Shown piece by piece: positions 1 to 9,138 of a stretch of 64,000 nt of DNA. The DNA lies in the NCBI RefSeq assembly GCF_013003965.1, contig NZ_CP053069.1, positions 2,759,419 through 2,823,418 on the forward strand, given 5' to 3'. This DNA is from Usitatibacter rugosus. GTDB taxonomy: Bacteria > Pseudomonadota > Gammaproteobacteria > Burkholderiales > Usitatibacteraceae. The notes under the pieces are model-generated. The model had not been told where the DNA came from, searched no databases, and saw only the letters and a program-made list of their open reading frames with translations. Made by a program: the position numbers and the translations under genes. Numbering within the stretch: the stretch's first letter is position 1; each line of letters begins with the position of its first letter.

Positions 1-443
1 AAGGCGCCCTTCTGCCCGTTCACGGAAGACACGTTGATCACCCGGCCCCAGCCGCGCTCGACCATGCCGTCGACCACGGGCTTGGTCACGTTGAAGACGC
101 TGTCGAGGTTGGTGGTGATCACCGCGTCCCAGTCGACCTTCGTCATCTTCTTGAAGGTCATGTCGCGCGTGATGCCGGCGTTGTTGATGAGGATGTCGAT
201 GGGGCCGAGCTCCTTCGTCACCTTGCCGACCATCGACGCGCAGGAGTCGAAGTCGGAGACGTCGCAGGCATACGCGGTGAAGTCGAGTCCGTGGCTCTTC
301 ATGTCCTTCAGCCACTCCGCGTGCTTGGTGTTGCCCGGCGAGTAGGTGACGACCACCTGGATGCCCATCTTGGCGAGCTTCATGCAGATGGCCTCGCCGA
401 GGCCTCCCATGCCGCCCGTCACCAGTGCGATGCGCTTCGTCAT
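1..443 (-). CDS. phbB: Acetoacetyl-CoA reductase (partial, 3' end outside window)
   Basis: SDR-family NADPH-dependent reductase that converts acetoacetyl-CoA to (R)-3-hydroxybutyryl-CoA, the monomer for PHB synthesis. The protein starts MTKRIALVTGGMGGLGEAI, showing the TGxxxGxG nucleotide-binding motif. It continues through the NNAGITRD segment to a VINVSSVNGQKGAF strand that would precede the catalytic YxxxK, which lies outside the window. The ATG at 443 is preceded by a strong AGGAGG ribosome binding site, which fixes the start. It lies 28 bases downstream of phaC on the same strand, the usual phaC-phaB operon order. Only about 147 residues are visible. Other SDR ketoreductases are possible, but the position after phaC makes PhbB very likely. 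Confidence 0.93.
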   Translation of the reverse strand, partial: MTKRIALVTGGMGGLGEAICMKLAKMGIQVVVTYSPGNTKHAEWLKDMKSHGLDFTAYACDVSDFDSCASMVGKVTKELGPIDILINNAGITRDMTFKKMTKVDWDAVITTNLDSVFNVTKPVVDGMVERGWGRVINVSSVNGQKGA

Positions 444-471
444 TGCAGCCTCCTCCTATTGTTTTCGAATC

Positions 472-2151
472 CTATTCGGCGCGTTCCTTGACGTACCGAC
501 CCGGCGCGGGCTCGATCGGCTTGTGCCGCGCGTCGCCCAGTGCCTTGCGTGCCTTGATCTTGCGCCCGCCGTATGGAGCGAGCCACTTCGACCACGTGCC
601 CCACCAGCTGCCCGGCGTTTCCTTCGCGCCTTCCAGCCAGCGCTGCGGATCCACGCCCAGCTTCGCGTTGCTCCAGAAGCTGCGCTTGCCCTTCGAGGCC
701 GGGTTGATCGTGCCCGCGATGTGCCCGGAGGCGCCGAGCACGAACGTCACAGGCCCGCCGAGGCAGCGCGCGCTTTCGAAGCCGCCCTTCCAGGGGACGA
801 TGTGGTCCTCGCGCGCCGAGAACACGAACGCGGGGATCTTGATGCGCTTCAGGCTCACCGGCACGCCGCACGTCGTGAGCGCATCGGGCTGGGCGAGCTT
901 GTTCTCGAGATACGTGTTCCTGATGTAGTAGGCATACATCGGGCCCGGAAGGTTCGTGGAATCCGAGTTCCAGTACAGGAGATCGAACGCCGGGGGCGAC
1001 TTGCCGCGCAGATAGTTGTTCACCACGTACGACCACACGAGGTCGTTGGCGCGCAGGAAGGAGAACGAGCTGGCGAGCTCGCGCCCAGGAACGATGCCGC
1101 CGCCGGAGAGCTGCGCCTCGCGCTTGTCCACGAAGCTCTGGTCGAGGAAGACGCGGATCTCGCCCACGTCGCGGAAATCCAGCAGCGTGGTGAGGAGCGT
1201 CACGCTCTCGACGATGGAGCGCTTCTTCGCCTCCATGACCGCGAGGCCCGAGGCGAGGAGCGTGCCGCCGACGCAGAAGCCCAACGCATTCACCTTGTCC
1301 GCTTTCGTGATCTTCTTCGCGGCCTCGAGGCTCGCGAGGATGCCCTCGCCGATGTAGTCGTCCCAGGTGAGAGAGCCCTGGGCTTCCTTCACGTTGCGCC
1401 ACGAGACCATAAAGACCGTGTGGCCCTGCTCGATCAGGTAGCGCACGAGGGAGTTCTCGGGCTGCAGGTCCATGATGTAGAACTTGTTGATCGCGGGCGG
1501 CACCAGCACGATCGGCCGCTCGTAGACCTGCGCGGTGAGCGGCGCGTACTGGATCAGCTGCACCAGCTCGTTCTCGAAGACGACCGAGCCTTTCGTGGTC
1601 GCGACGTTCTTGCCGAGCTCGAAAGCCGACTCGTCGGTCATCGACACGCGGCCCTTCGCGAGGTCCGCGAGCAGGTTCGCGTAGCCTTTCTGCAGCGTGT
1701 CCCCGCCGCTCTCCGCGGCCTCCTTCAGCGCCTCGGGGTTGGTCAACAGGAAGTTGGAAGGCGACATCGCGTCCAGGTACTGCTTCATCGCGAAGCGCAT
1801 GCGCTGCTTCGTCTCGTCGTCGAGGGTGGCGGATTCCACCGATTCCATCATCGCCTTCGAGCCGGCGAGGTAGGCATCGCGGTAGTAGCGAAAGACCGGG
1901 TGCTGGTTCCACTCCGGGGCGCTGAAGCGCTTGTCCAGGGGCGGATCCCCAGGCTTCTCGGGATGCCCGAACGTCTGCTGCCAGATGCGGAACTGGTCCT
2001 CGAAGTAGCGCCGCTGCAGGCCCGCGAACGTGTCCGGGCGCGCGGCCAACGATTCCATCCACGTGCCCCAGGTCTGCGCGAACGCCGACATCACCTGCTG
2101 GGTCGGCGTTTCACCCGGGGTCGTTGCGGGGGGATCGGGAAGCGGGGACAT
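472..2151 (-). CDS. phaC: Class I poly(R)-hydroxyalkanoate synthase
   Basis: Polymerises (R)-3-hydroxyacyl-CoA into polyhydroxyalkanoate granules in the cytoplasm. The 559-residue length is typical of class I PhaC. The N-terminal PhaC_N region (about 60-230) is followed by an alpha/beta hydrolase core. The lipase-like box reads GFCVGG, so the nucleophile is Cys293 rather than serine. The other triad members are Asp449 (in SAREDH) and His477 (in GASGHIAG). The C-terminal WWGTWSKWL tract is also family-typical. It is upstream of phbB on the same strand. No phaA or phasin gene is in the window. The start ATG at 2151 lies 48 bases from the ZIP transporter stop. Confidence 0.97.
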   Translation of the reverse strand: MSPLPDPPATTPGETPTQQVMSAFAQTWGTWMESLAARPDTFAGLQRRYFEDQFRIWQQTFGHPEKPGDPPLDKRFSAPEWNQHPVFRYYRDAYLAGSKAMMESVESATLDDETKQRMRFAMKQYLDAMSPSNFLLTNPEALKEAAESGGDTLQKGYANLLADLAKGRVSMTDESAFELGKNVATTKGSVVFENELVQLIQYAPLTAQVYERPIVLVPPAINKFYIMDLQPENSLVRYLIEQGHTVFMVSWRNVKEAQGSLTWDDYIGEGILASLEAAKKITKADKVNALGFCVGGTLLASGLAVMEAKKRSIVESVTLLTTLLDFRDVGEIRVFLDQSFVDKREAQLSGGGIVPGRELASSFSFLRANDLVWSYVVNNYLRGKSPPAFDLLYWNSDSTNLPGPMYAYYIRNTYLENKLAQPDALTTCGVPVSLKRIKIPAFVFSAREDHIVPWKGGFESARCLGGPVTFVLGASGHIAGTINPASKGKRSFWSNAKLGVDPQRWLEGAKETPGSWWGTWSKWLAPYGGRKIKARKALGDARHKPIEPAPGRYVKERAE

Positions 2152-2199
2152 GGTTCGGCGCGGGACGAGCTTCGATTGAAGTCCAAGCCCCGGGGGGTG

Positions 2200-2973
2200 T
2201 CAATGCCCCGCAAGCTCGTGCACGAGTGCGATGCTTCCTACACCGAGCAGGATGAACAGGATCTGCATGCCGGTCTCGCGGAGGTCGGCCTTCTTGTGCA
2301 GCCCGGGAATGAGGTCGGCCACCGCGACATAGATCATGCTCGCCGCGGCCAGCGCCAGCATCGCCGGCACCCAGTCCCGAGCGTTGTAAAGCATGACGTA
2401 GCCCAGCAGCGCGCCCACCACCGTGGCCAGGCTCGAGAAGAGATTCAGCAACAGGGCCTTCTTCTTGCTGAACCCGGAGTGCAGCAGGATCAGGAAATCG
2501 CCGATCTCCTGCGGGATCTCGTGGGCGATGATGGCAAGCGACGTGGTGATGCCCAGCCGGATGTCGGCCAGGAACGCGCCCGCGATGATCACGCCGTCGG
2601 TGAAGTTGTGGAACGAATCGCCGAACACGATCATCCAGCCCGAGCGCCCGTGGTCGTGGGCGCCGTGGCCGTGCTCCGACTCGTCGTCGCCGCCATGGTG
2701 GTGATGGTGGCGCCAGAGCAGTGCCTTCTCGAGCACGAAGAACACCAGGATGCCGGCCAGCAGCAGCCCCGCCGTGGCGCCCGGGTGCGCGTTGTTCTCG
2801 AAGAGGTGCGGAATGATGTCGAGGAACACCGCGCCCAGCAGCGCGCCGACCGCGTAGCTCACCAGCGTGCTGATCCAGCGCGCCTCCACGCGGAAGGCCA
2901 CGGCCGCCGCGATGGCGATCGAGAGCGCGCCGCCGGCGACGCAGGACAGGAGGATCCAGCCCAGCGTGCTCAT
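2200..2973 (-). CDS. ZIP-family divalent metal transporter
   Basis: Inner-membrane metal (probably zinc) permease of the ZIP family, 257 residues with about eight hydrophobic segments. Membrane helices carry the two family signatures HNFTDG (in FGDSFHNFTDG) and HEIPQE, whose histidines and acidic residues form the binuclear metal site. A histidine-rich cytoplasmic loop (HHHHH...HGHGAHDHG, about residues 89-110) between the third and fourth helices is the usual metal-sensing or buffering loop. The ATG overlaps the stop of pgeF by the ATGA arrangement, so it is translationally coupled to pgeF and rluD. Specificity cannot be read from the sequence. Confidence 0.93.
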   Translation of the reverse strand: MSTLGWILLSCVAGGALSIAIAAAVAFRVEARWISTLVSYAVGALLGAVFLDIIPHLFENNAHPGATAGLLLAGILVFFVLEKALLWRHHHHHGGDDESEHGHGAHDHGRSGWMIVFGDSFHNFTDGVIIAGAFLADIRLGITTSLAIIAHEIPQEIGDFLILLHSGFSKKKALLLNLFSSLATVVGALLGYVMLYNARDWVPAMLALAAASMIYVAVADLIPGLHKKADLRETGMQILFILLGVGSIALVHELAGH

Positions 2974-3710
2974 CGGCCGATCCAGATGAAGGAACCCATG
3001 CGTCCACTTTCCTTTTCGCGCCGGTAGGAGAAGAACCGCCCGGTCTCGGTGTAGGTGCAGTATCCGCCGCCGTAGACGCGCGTCACGCCGGCAAGGGCGA
3101 GACGCTGGCGTGCAAGGCGGTAGAGATCGGCGTGCAGCTTACCCGGCTTCCCGGGGCGGAAGGCCTCGGGTGCATCGGGATGCCCGGCACGGAAAGCCTC
3201 GAGCACCTCGGGCCCGACCTCGAAGGCGTCCTGGCCGATGGTCGGTCCCATCCACGCCATCACGGACTTCGGATCGACGCCCAGCGCGCGAACGCCGTTC
3301 TCGAGCACGCCCGCGGCCATCCCGCGCCAGCCGGCATGGACCGCGCCGACCTGCGTGCCTTCGTCGTTGCAGAGCAGCAGTTGCATGCAGTCTCCGGTGA
3401 GCACCGAGCACACGCGGCCCGGCACGGACGTCACGGCACCGTCGGCCACGGCGGATTCGGGATGGCGCTCGGCCTGCCAGCGAACCACGTCGACCGTGTG
3501 CTTCTGCACGAGCCAGTGCGGCATCTCGGGGAGATTCTCCCGGAGGATCTCGCGGTTGCGCGCGACGTGCTCCGGCTTGTCGCTACCGGAGGCCCGGAGG
3601 TTGAAGCTTCCATAGGGCCCTTCGCTCACGCCGCCGTGGCGCGTCGTGGCGAACGCGCGCACGCGCTCCGGCGCGGGCCAGTCGGGCACGATCCATTCAC
3701 GCGGCATCAT
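2970..3710 (-). CDS. pgeF: Polyphenol oxidase/laccase-domain protein, peptidoglycan editing factor
   Basis: Member of the multicopper-oxidase-like DUF152 (YfiH/PgeF) family, which in E. coli removes misincorporated L-Ser from cytoplasmic UDP-MurNAc. The 246-residue length is normal. Conserved segments include TTRHGGVSEGPYGSFNL, the LTGDCMQLLLCN strand, VGAVHAGWRGMAAGV and the C-terminal GGGYCTY...FFSYRRE. These supply the His-Cys-His zinc ligands. The start ATGATG at 3710 overlaps the rluD TGA, and its own TGA overlaps the ZIP gene ATG, placing it in the middle of a tightly coupled rluD-pgeF-ZIP operon. The rluD-pgeF pairing is widely conserved in Proteobacteria. Confidence 0.93.
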   Translation of the reverse strand: MMPREWIVPDWPAPERVRAFATTRHGGVSEGPYGSFNLRASGSDKPEHVARNREILRENLPEMPHWLVQKHTVDVVRWQAERHPESAVADGAVTSVPGRVCSVLTGDCMQLLLCNDEGTQVGAVHAGWRGMAAGVLENGVRALGVDPKSVMAWMGPTIGQDAFEVGPEVLEAFRAGHPDAPEAFRPGKPGKLHADLYRLARQRLALAGVTRVYGGGYCTYTETGRFFSYRREKESGRMGSFIWIGR

Positions 3711-4657
3711 TCGGCTCGCAGCTCCTCGAGCAGGGCACGGAAATCGGCGGGCACGGGCGACTCGAACGACACGTCCTTGCCGGTGCGCGGATGTCGGAAC
3801 GTGAGCTTCCACGCATGCAGCGCCTGGCGGCCGAAGCGCTGCGCCCCTCGCCCGCCGTATTCCGGATCGCCCTCGAGCGGGTGCCCGATCGAGGCCAGGT
3901 GCACGCGGATCTGGTGCGTGCGGCCGGTCTCCAATTGGCATTCGATCAGCGTGTGGTGCGGCAGCCGCTCCTTCACGTGGAAGTGCGTCACCGCGGGCTT
4001 GCCGGCGGGGACCACCGCCATGCGCGTGCGCTTCACGGGGTGCCGACCGATGGGTGCATCGACCGTACCCTTCTCGGCCACCTTGCCGCGCGCCACCGCG
4101 AGGTACGTGCGCTTCACGGTGCGCGCCTGCAACTGGCGCACGAGGTCGTTCTGCGCGGGCTCGGTCTTCGCGACGACGAGCAGCCCGCTCGTCTCCTTGT
4201 CCAGGCGGTGCACGATGCCCGCGCGCGGCAGGTGCTTCAGCGCCGGCGCGTGGTGGAGCAGCGCATTCAGCAGCGTGCCGGCCCAGTTGCCCGAGCCGGG
4301 ATGCACGACCAGCCCCGGCGGCTTGTCGACCACCAGCACGTCCTCGTCCTCGTGCAAGAGCGCGATCGCGACGGCCTCGGCGCGGAACGATTCCTCCTCG
4401 GGGCGGGGGACGAGCGTCACGTCGAGGTGCTCGCCGCTGCGCATGCGCTTGGCGCCTTCCACGCTCTCGCCGTCGACCAGCACGTGGCCGTCGGCGATCA
4501 GGCGGGAAAGGCGGCTGCGCGAGTGATCGGGCAGCAGCTTCGCCAGCGCCTGGTCGAGGCGCAGCCCCGCCAGCTCCGTCGGGATCGTGAGCCTCACGCG
4601 CGGGCTCGGCGCTTCGGGCGCGGTATAATTCGCGCTTCCGGAACCGGGATTCACCAT
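3707..4657 (-). CDS. rluD: 23S rRNA pseudouridine(1911/1915/1917) synthase
   Basis: RluA-family pseudouridine synthase with an N-terminal S4 RNA-binding domain (LRLDQALAKLLPDHSRSRLSRLI) followed by the catalytic domain. The catalytic Asp is in GIVHRLDKETSG. RVHLASIGHPLEGDPEYGG is the downstream family motif. Modifying helix 69 of 23S rRNA is the known RluD role. The start is uncertain. The ATG at 4657 overlaps the bamD ATG head to head on the other strand. A GTG at 4597 would start the protein at VRLTIPTELAG, closer to the conserved N-terminus, and would leave the bamD -10 box outside the gene. Neither start has a clear ribosome binding site. Confidence 0.93.
   Translation of the reverse strand: MVNPGSGSANYTAPEAPSPRVRLTIPTELAGLRLDQALAKLLPDHSRSRLSRLIADGHVLVDGESVEGAKRMRSGEHLDVTLVPRPEEESFRAEAVAIALLHEDEDVLVVDKPPGLVVHPGSGNWAGTLLNALLHHAPALKHLPRAGIVHRLDKETSGLLVVAKTEPAQNDLVRQLQARTVKRTYLAVARGKVAEKGTVDAPIGRHPVKRTRMAVVPAGKPAVTHFHVKERLPHHTLIECQLETGRTHQIRVHLASIGHPLEGDPEYGGRGAQRFGRQALHAWKLTFRHPRTGKDVSFESPVPADFRALLEELRAE
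4624..4629 (+). promoter_or_regulatory. Perfect -10 box of the bamD promoter
   Basis: TATAAT matches the sigma-70 -10 consensus and sits 27 bases upstream of the bamD ATG, which would give a leader of about 20 bases. No recognisable -35 box lies 16-18 bases upstream. If rluD really starts at 4657, this promoter lies inside the rluD reading frame on the other strand. Confidence 0.55.
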
Positions 4658-5462
4658 GAACCGAAGTGTAATGGGATTGGCCGCGCTGGCCCTGGCCGTG
4701 TTGATCGGCGGCTGCGGCTGGTTCGGCGACAAGAAGGACCCCAAGAAGGACTGGGGCCCGTCCGAATTCTATGGCGCGGCCAAGGAAGAGTTGAACAACG
4801 GCAACTACGAGAACGCGATCAAGCTCTACGAGCAGCTCGAGTCCAAGTTCCCGTTCGGCAAGTTCGCGCAGCAGGCGCAGATGGAGATCGCCTACGCCTA
4901 CTACAAGCTCGGCGACTCGGCGCAGGCCCTCTCGGCCATCGACCGCTTCGTGAAGCTCCACCCCAACCATCCCAACCTCGACTACGCCCTGTACCTGAAG
5001 GGCCTGGTGAACTTCAAGGAAGACCTGGGGCCGCTCGCCCGCGTGATCAGCCAGGATCTCGCCGACCGGGATCCGAAGGCCGCCCGCGAATCCTTCGAGG
5101 TGTTCAAGGAATTGGTGAACCGCTTCCCGGAGAGCCGCTACGCCGGCGATTCGCGCGAACGCATGATCTACCTGATCGAAGCCCTCGCCCGCCACGAAGT
5201 GCACGTCGCCCAGTACTACCTCAAGCGCCGCGCCTACCTCGCGTCCGCCAACCGGGCGCAGGACGTGCTGACGCGCTTCCCGCAAGCCAACCCCGAGGAC
5301 CGCCGCCTCGCGCTGGGCATCATGGTGGAAGCCTACGACCGCATGGGCATGGGCGATTTGCGCGACGACGCGAAGAAGGTCCTCGCGCGCAACTTCCCCA
5401 ACGACCCGCTCGTCGCCGAGGGGAAGAACCGCACGACTTCGTGGTGGAAATTCTGGAACTGA
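4656..5462 (+). CDS. bamD: Outer membrane assembly lipoprotein BamD (ComL)
   Basis: Essential lipoprotein of the BAM complex that inserts beta-barrel proteins into the outer membrane. The signal peptide ends in lipobox LIGGC, making Cys20 the lipidated residue. Residues after about 35 form TPR-like helical repeats (SEFYGAAKEELNNGNYENAIKLYEQLESKFPFG, then PNLDYALYLKGLVNF, then RFPESRYAGDSRERMIYL). Length 268 residues is normal for the YfiO/ComL family. It is head to head with rluD, an arrangement common in Betaproteobacteria, and has a TATAAT box upstream. It ends 19 bases from the convergent ppk stop codon. Confidence 0.96.
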   Translation: MNRSVMGLAALALAVLIGGCGWFGDKKDPKKDWGPSEFYGAAKEELNNGNYENAIKLYEQLESKFPFGKFAQQAQMEIAYAYYKLGDSAQALSAIDRFVKLHPNHPNLDYALYLKGLVNFKEDLGPLARVISQDLADRDPKAARESFEVFKELVNRFPESRYAGDSRERMIYLIEALARHEVHVAQYYLKRRAYLASANRAQDVLTRFPQANPEDRRLALGIMVEAYDRMGMGDLRDDAKKVLARNFPNDPLVAEGKNRTTSWWKFWN

Positions 5463-5481
5463 CGCGCGGCCGAGCGGCCCG

Positions 5482-7581
5482 CTAGCGCTTCGTCAGCTTC
5501 GCCAGCAGCTCGTCCTGGGCGCTGCGCGCCTTCACCTTGCCGCGCTTCTTCCGCGTGTACGTCCCGTCGGACTGCATCTCCCAGGCGTGCGTGTTGTCCT
5601 CGAGGTAGGACTTGAGGCCTTCGGCCACCACGCGTGAGCGCAGCTTCTTGTCGGTGAGCGGAAAGCACAGCTCGATCCGGCGGAAGAAGTTGCGATCCAT
5701 CCAGTCCGCGGAAGAGAGGTACACGTGCGGCTCGGATCCGTTCCTGAAATGGAAGATGCGCGTGTGCTCGAGGAAGCGCCCGATCACGGAGCGCACGCGG
5801 ATGTTCTCGGAGACCTTCGGAATGCCGGGGCGCAGCGCGCAGACGCCGCGGACGATGAGGTCCACCTTCACGCCGGCCTGCGAGGCCTTGTAGAGCGCCT
5901 CGATCACCAGCGGCTCCAGCAGCGCGTTCATCTTGGCGATGATGCGCGCGGGCTTGCCGGCCTTCGCATGCTTGGTCTCGTTCTCGATCGCGTCCAGCAC
6001 GCGCTGGTGCATCGTGAACGGCGCCTGCCAGACATGGTTCAGCTTGGTGGACTTGCCGAGGCCCGTGAGCTGCTTGAAGACCTCGTTCACGTCCGAGCCG
6101 ATGGCCTCGTTGCAGGTGAGGAGATCGAAGTCGGTGTAGAGCTTGGCGGTACGCGGGTGGTAGTTGCCGGTGCCGAGGTGCACGTAGCGCACCAGCCGGC
6201 CCTCCTCGCGCCGCACGACCAGCGACATCTTGGCGTGCGTCTTGTGGCCGACCACGCCGTACACGACGTGGGCGCCGACCTCCTCCAGCTTCGCCGCCCA
6301 GTTGATGTTCGCCTCCTCGTCGAAGCGCGCCATCAGCTCCACGACGACGGTGACTTCCTTGCCGGCGCGCGCCGCGTCGATCAGCGTCTGCATGATGATC
6401 GAGTCGGTGCCGGTGCGGTATACGGTCTGCTTGATCGCGATCACCTGGGGATCGCGCGCCGCTTCGCGGATGAACTCGATCACCGGAGCGAAGGACTCGA
6501 ACGGGCGGTGCAGCAGCACGTCGCCCTTGCGGATGGTCTCGAAGAGGTCGGAGGATTTCGCGAGCGCCTTGGGGAGCCCCGCCGTGAACGGCTGGAAGAG
6601 GAGGTCCGGGCGATTCACTTCGTCAGGCACGCTCATCAGGCGGACCAGGTTCACCGGTCCGTTCACCTTGTAGACGTCGGTCTCGTCGAGGCCGAACTGC
6701 TCCTGCAGGAACTTCGTCATCGACTCCGACATGTTGTCGGCGACTTCGAGGCGCACGGCGTCGCCGAAGTGGCGCTGCGGCAATTCCCCCTGCAGGGCCT
6801 TGCGCAGGTCCTTCATCTCCTCCTCTTCCACGAAGAGGTCGGAGTTGCGCGTGACGCGGAACTGGTAGCAGCCCAGCACGTTCATGCCGGCGAAGAGCTC
6901 GCCCACGTGCTTGTGCAGGATCGAGGTGAGGAAGACGAAGTCGTTGTCGCCCTGGGCCACGCCCTTGGGAATGCGGATCACGCGCGGCAGTGCCCGCGGA
7001 GCCTGCACGATCGCGGCCCTCGAGTCGCGACCGAAGGCATCGCGCCCTTCCAGCTCCACCGCGAAATTGAGGCTCTTGTTGAACACGCGCGGGAAGGGAT
7101 GCGCCGGATCGAGCCCGATCGGGGTCAGCAGCGGCATCATCTCGCGGAAGAAATAGTCCTTCACCCATTCCTGCTGCGCGTTGTTCCACTGCGCCCGGCG
7201 CAGGAACCGGATGCCTTCCTTCGCCAGCGCCGGGAAGATCTCGTTGTTCAGCAGAGCGTACTTGCGGTCGACCAGCGCGTGGGCACTGACGGTAACGCGG
7301 GCGTAGACCTCGGAGGGCGACAGGCCATCGGGCTCGGCGGTCGAGCTGCCGAGCTTGATCTGCTCGCGCACGCCCGACAGGCGGATCTCGAAGAACTCGT
7401 CCAGGTTGGACGAGACGATGGCGAGGAACTTGAGCCGCTCCAGAAGCGGCATCGACTTGTCCTCGGCCTGGGCCAGGACGCGTCGGTTGAACTCGAGGGC
7501 CTGCAGCTCTCGATTCAGGAAATGCTCGGGGGAAAGGCGCGCCACGCGCTTGGGCTCGAACCGGGGGGGTTTTTTAGCCAT
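5482..7581 (-). CDS. ppk: Polyphosphate kinase 1
   Basis: Makes long-chain inorganic polyphosphate reversibly from ATP. The 699-residue protein shows the PPK1 domain order. It begins with an N-terminal domain (NRELQALEFNRRVL, SSNLDEFFEIR) and a middle/head domain, followed by two phospholipase-D-like C-terminal domains. The autophosphorylated histidine lies in HLGTGNYHPRTAKLYTD, and the second HxK element is in VGHKTHAKMSLVVRR. The 5' end carries a run of six A followed by seven C (codons 3-7, MAKKPPRF), a slip-prone tract. It is divergent from ppx, with a 62-base shared regulatory region, so synthesis and breakdown of polyphosphate are controlled from the same intergenic space. Confidence 0.97.
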   Translation of the reverse strand: MAKKPPRFEPKRVARLSPEHFLNRELQALEFNRRVLAQAEDKSMPLLERLKFLAIVSSNLDEFFEIRLSGVREQIKLGSSTAEPDGLSPSEVYARVTVSAHALVDRKYALLNNEIFPALAKEGIRFLRRAQWNNAQQEWVKDYFFREMMPLLTPIGLDPAHPFPRVFNKSLNFAVELEGRDAFGRDSRAAIVQAPRALPRVIRIPKGVAQGDNDFVFLTSILHKHVGELFAGMNVLGCYQFRVTRNSDLFVEEEEMKDLRKALQGELPQRHFGDAVRLEVADNMSESMTKFLQEQFGLDETDVYKVNGPVNLVRLMSVPDEVNRPDLLFQPFTAGLPKALAKSSDLFETIRKGDVLLHRPFESFAPVIEFIREAARDPQVIAIKQTVYRTGTDSIIMQTLIDAARAGKEVTVVVELMARFDEEANINWAAKLEEVGAHVVYGVVGHKTHAKMSLVVRREEGRLVRYVHLGTGNYHPRTAKLYTDFDLLTCNEAIGSDVNEVFKQLTGLGKSTKLNHVWQAPFTMHQRVLDAIENETKHAKAGKPARIIAKMNALLEPLVIEALYKASQAGVKVDLIVRGVCALRPGIPKVSENIRVRSVIGRFLEHTRIFHFRNGSEPHVYLSSADWMDRNFFRRIELCFPLTDKKLRSRVVAEGLKSYLEDNTHAWEMQSDGTYTRKKRGKVKARSAQDELLAKLTKR

Positions 7582-7643
7582 GAATGGTGCCGTGGCGGTG
7601 TGACAATCCTGTTACGCTGCCGGCCTGCTACGCTCACGTTCGC

Positions 7644-9131
7644 ATGGAATATAACACCCTCGCCGCCGTCGACCTCGGCTCCAACAGCTTCCACCTGGAG
7701 ATCGGGCGCGTCGTGGACCAGCAGATCTACCCGCTGGACTCCCTCAAGGAAACCGTGCGCCTCGGCGCCGGCCTCACCGACGACAAGAAGCTCGACGCCA
7801 CGATCCAGGAGAAGGCGATCACCGCCCTCAAGCGCTTCCGCGAGCGCCTGGCGGGCATGCCGCCCGAGACCGTCCGCGTCGTCGGCACCAATACGCTGCG
7901 CGTTGCAAAAAATTCCAAGGAGTTCCTTGCGCGGGCCGAAGGTGCGTTGGGCTTCCCGATCGAGGTCATCTCCGGCCGCGAGGAAGCGCGCCTCATCTAC
8001 TCGGGCGTGGTCCACTCGCTTCCGCTCTCCGGCCAGAACCGCCTCGTCGTGGACATCGGCGGGGGCTCGACCGAGCTCATCATCGGCCACAAGCTGCGCC
8101 CGATCGTGATGGAGAGCCTCTACATGGGCTGCGTGAGCTACACGCGCCGCTACTTCCCCGACGGCAAGGTCGACAAGAAGCTGCTCAAGGCCGCCGAGCT
8201 CGCCGCGCGCGAGCAGGTGCAGGCCATCGTCGCCCGCTACCAGAAGACCGGCTGGAAGGAAGCCGTCGGTTCCTCCGGCACGGCGCGCGCGCTGGCCGAG
8301 GCGATCCGCGAGAACGGCCACTCCAGCGGCGGCATCACCGACACCGGCCTCGCCTTCCTGCGCGAGGAGCTGCTGAAGGCGGGCGACATGAAGAAGCTCT
8401 CGATCCCGGGGCTGCGCGAGGAGCGCGTGCCCGTGTTCCCCGGCGGCGTCGTGATCATGTCCGCCGTGTTCGCCGAGCTCGAGCTGGAAGAGATGCGCGT
8501 GGCCGACGGAGCGCTGCGCCAGGGCGTCCTGTGGGACCTCCTGGGCCGCGTCCACCATCGCGACATCCGCGAGGTGACGATCGAGCAGTTCGTGAAGCGC
8601 TATCACACCGACCAGACGCAGGCGCAACGCGTCGGCCACCTGGCACGCGCGCTCTACAAGCAGCTCGATCCGCACGAAGGCGAGGCGGAGTTCCGCAAGC
8701 TCTCGTTCCTGTCGTGGGCGGTGGAGCTCCATGAGATCGGCCTCACCATCTCGCAGGCCGGATACCACAAGCACTCGGCCTACGTGCTCGCCTATGCGGA
8801 CATGCCGGGCTTCTCGCGCCAGGAGCAGGGCTGGCTCTCCAACCTGGTGCTCGCGCAGCGCGGCAGCCTGGGCAAGATGCGCTCGCCCTTCGAGGACGAC
8901 CCGGACCTCCAGGACCTCGCCCTGGCGTTGCGCCTCGCGGTCATCTTCCATCGCAGCCGCCGCACGTTGAAGCTGCCGAAGATGAAGCTCGAGCACTCGC
9001 CCAAGGGCTACCGGCTCGAGGTGGAGCGCGGCTGGCTGGAACACAACACGCTCGTGGTGCACGCCCTCCAGGGCGAGCACGATGAGTGGGGCTCGATCGG
9101 CGTCTCGTTCGAATTCAGCGAAAAGGAATAG
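7644..9131 (+). CDS. ppx: Exopolyphosphatase (Ppx/GppA family)
   Basis: Hydrolyses terminal phosphate from polyphosphate, or pppGpp in GppA paralogues. The 495-residue protein begins [20 protein letters not shown], an ASKHA phosphate-binding loop. It continues with [11 protein letters not shown] and [13 protein letters not shown], the other two nucleotide/phosphate loops. A C-terminal HD-like helical domain follows ([23 protein letters not shown]). The ATG at 7644 is preferred over upstream in-frame codons because the family begins right at this strand. It is divergent from ppk. The gene is followed after 7 bases by an aldehyde dehydrogenase in the same direction. Confidence 0.94.
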   Translation: MEYNTLAAVDLGSNSFHLEIGRVVDQQIYPLDSLKETVRLGAGLTDDKKLDATIQEKAITALKRFRERLAGMPPETVRVVGTNTLRVAKNSKEFLARAEGALGFPIEVISGREEARLIYSGVVHSLPLSGQNRLVVDIGGGSTELIIGHKLRPIVMESLYMGCVSYTRRYFPDGKVDKKLLKAAELAAREQVQAIVARYQKTGWKEAVGSSGTARALAEAIRENGHSSGGITDTGLAFLREELLKAGDMKKLSIPGLREERVPVFPGGVVIMSAVFAELELEEMRVADGALRQGVLWDLLGRVHHRDIREVTIEQFVKRYHTDQTQAQRVGHLARALYKQLDPHEGEAEFRKLSFLSWAVELHEIGLTISQAGYHKHSAYVLAYADMPGFSRQEQGWLSNLVLAQRGSLGKMRSPFEDDPDLQDLALALRLAVIFHRSRRTLKLPKMKLEHSPKGYRLEVERGWLEHNTLVVHALQGEHDEWGSIGVSFEFSEKE

Positions 9132-9138
9132 CGGAACC

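Noticed and set aside
346-3027. 893-codon open frame on the plus strand across phaC and the ZIP gene
   Set aside because: Arg/Ala/His-rich translation without any domain; it is antisense to phaC, the ZIP gene and the start of pgeF, which have clear motifs. A product of high GC content.
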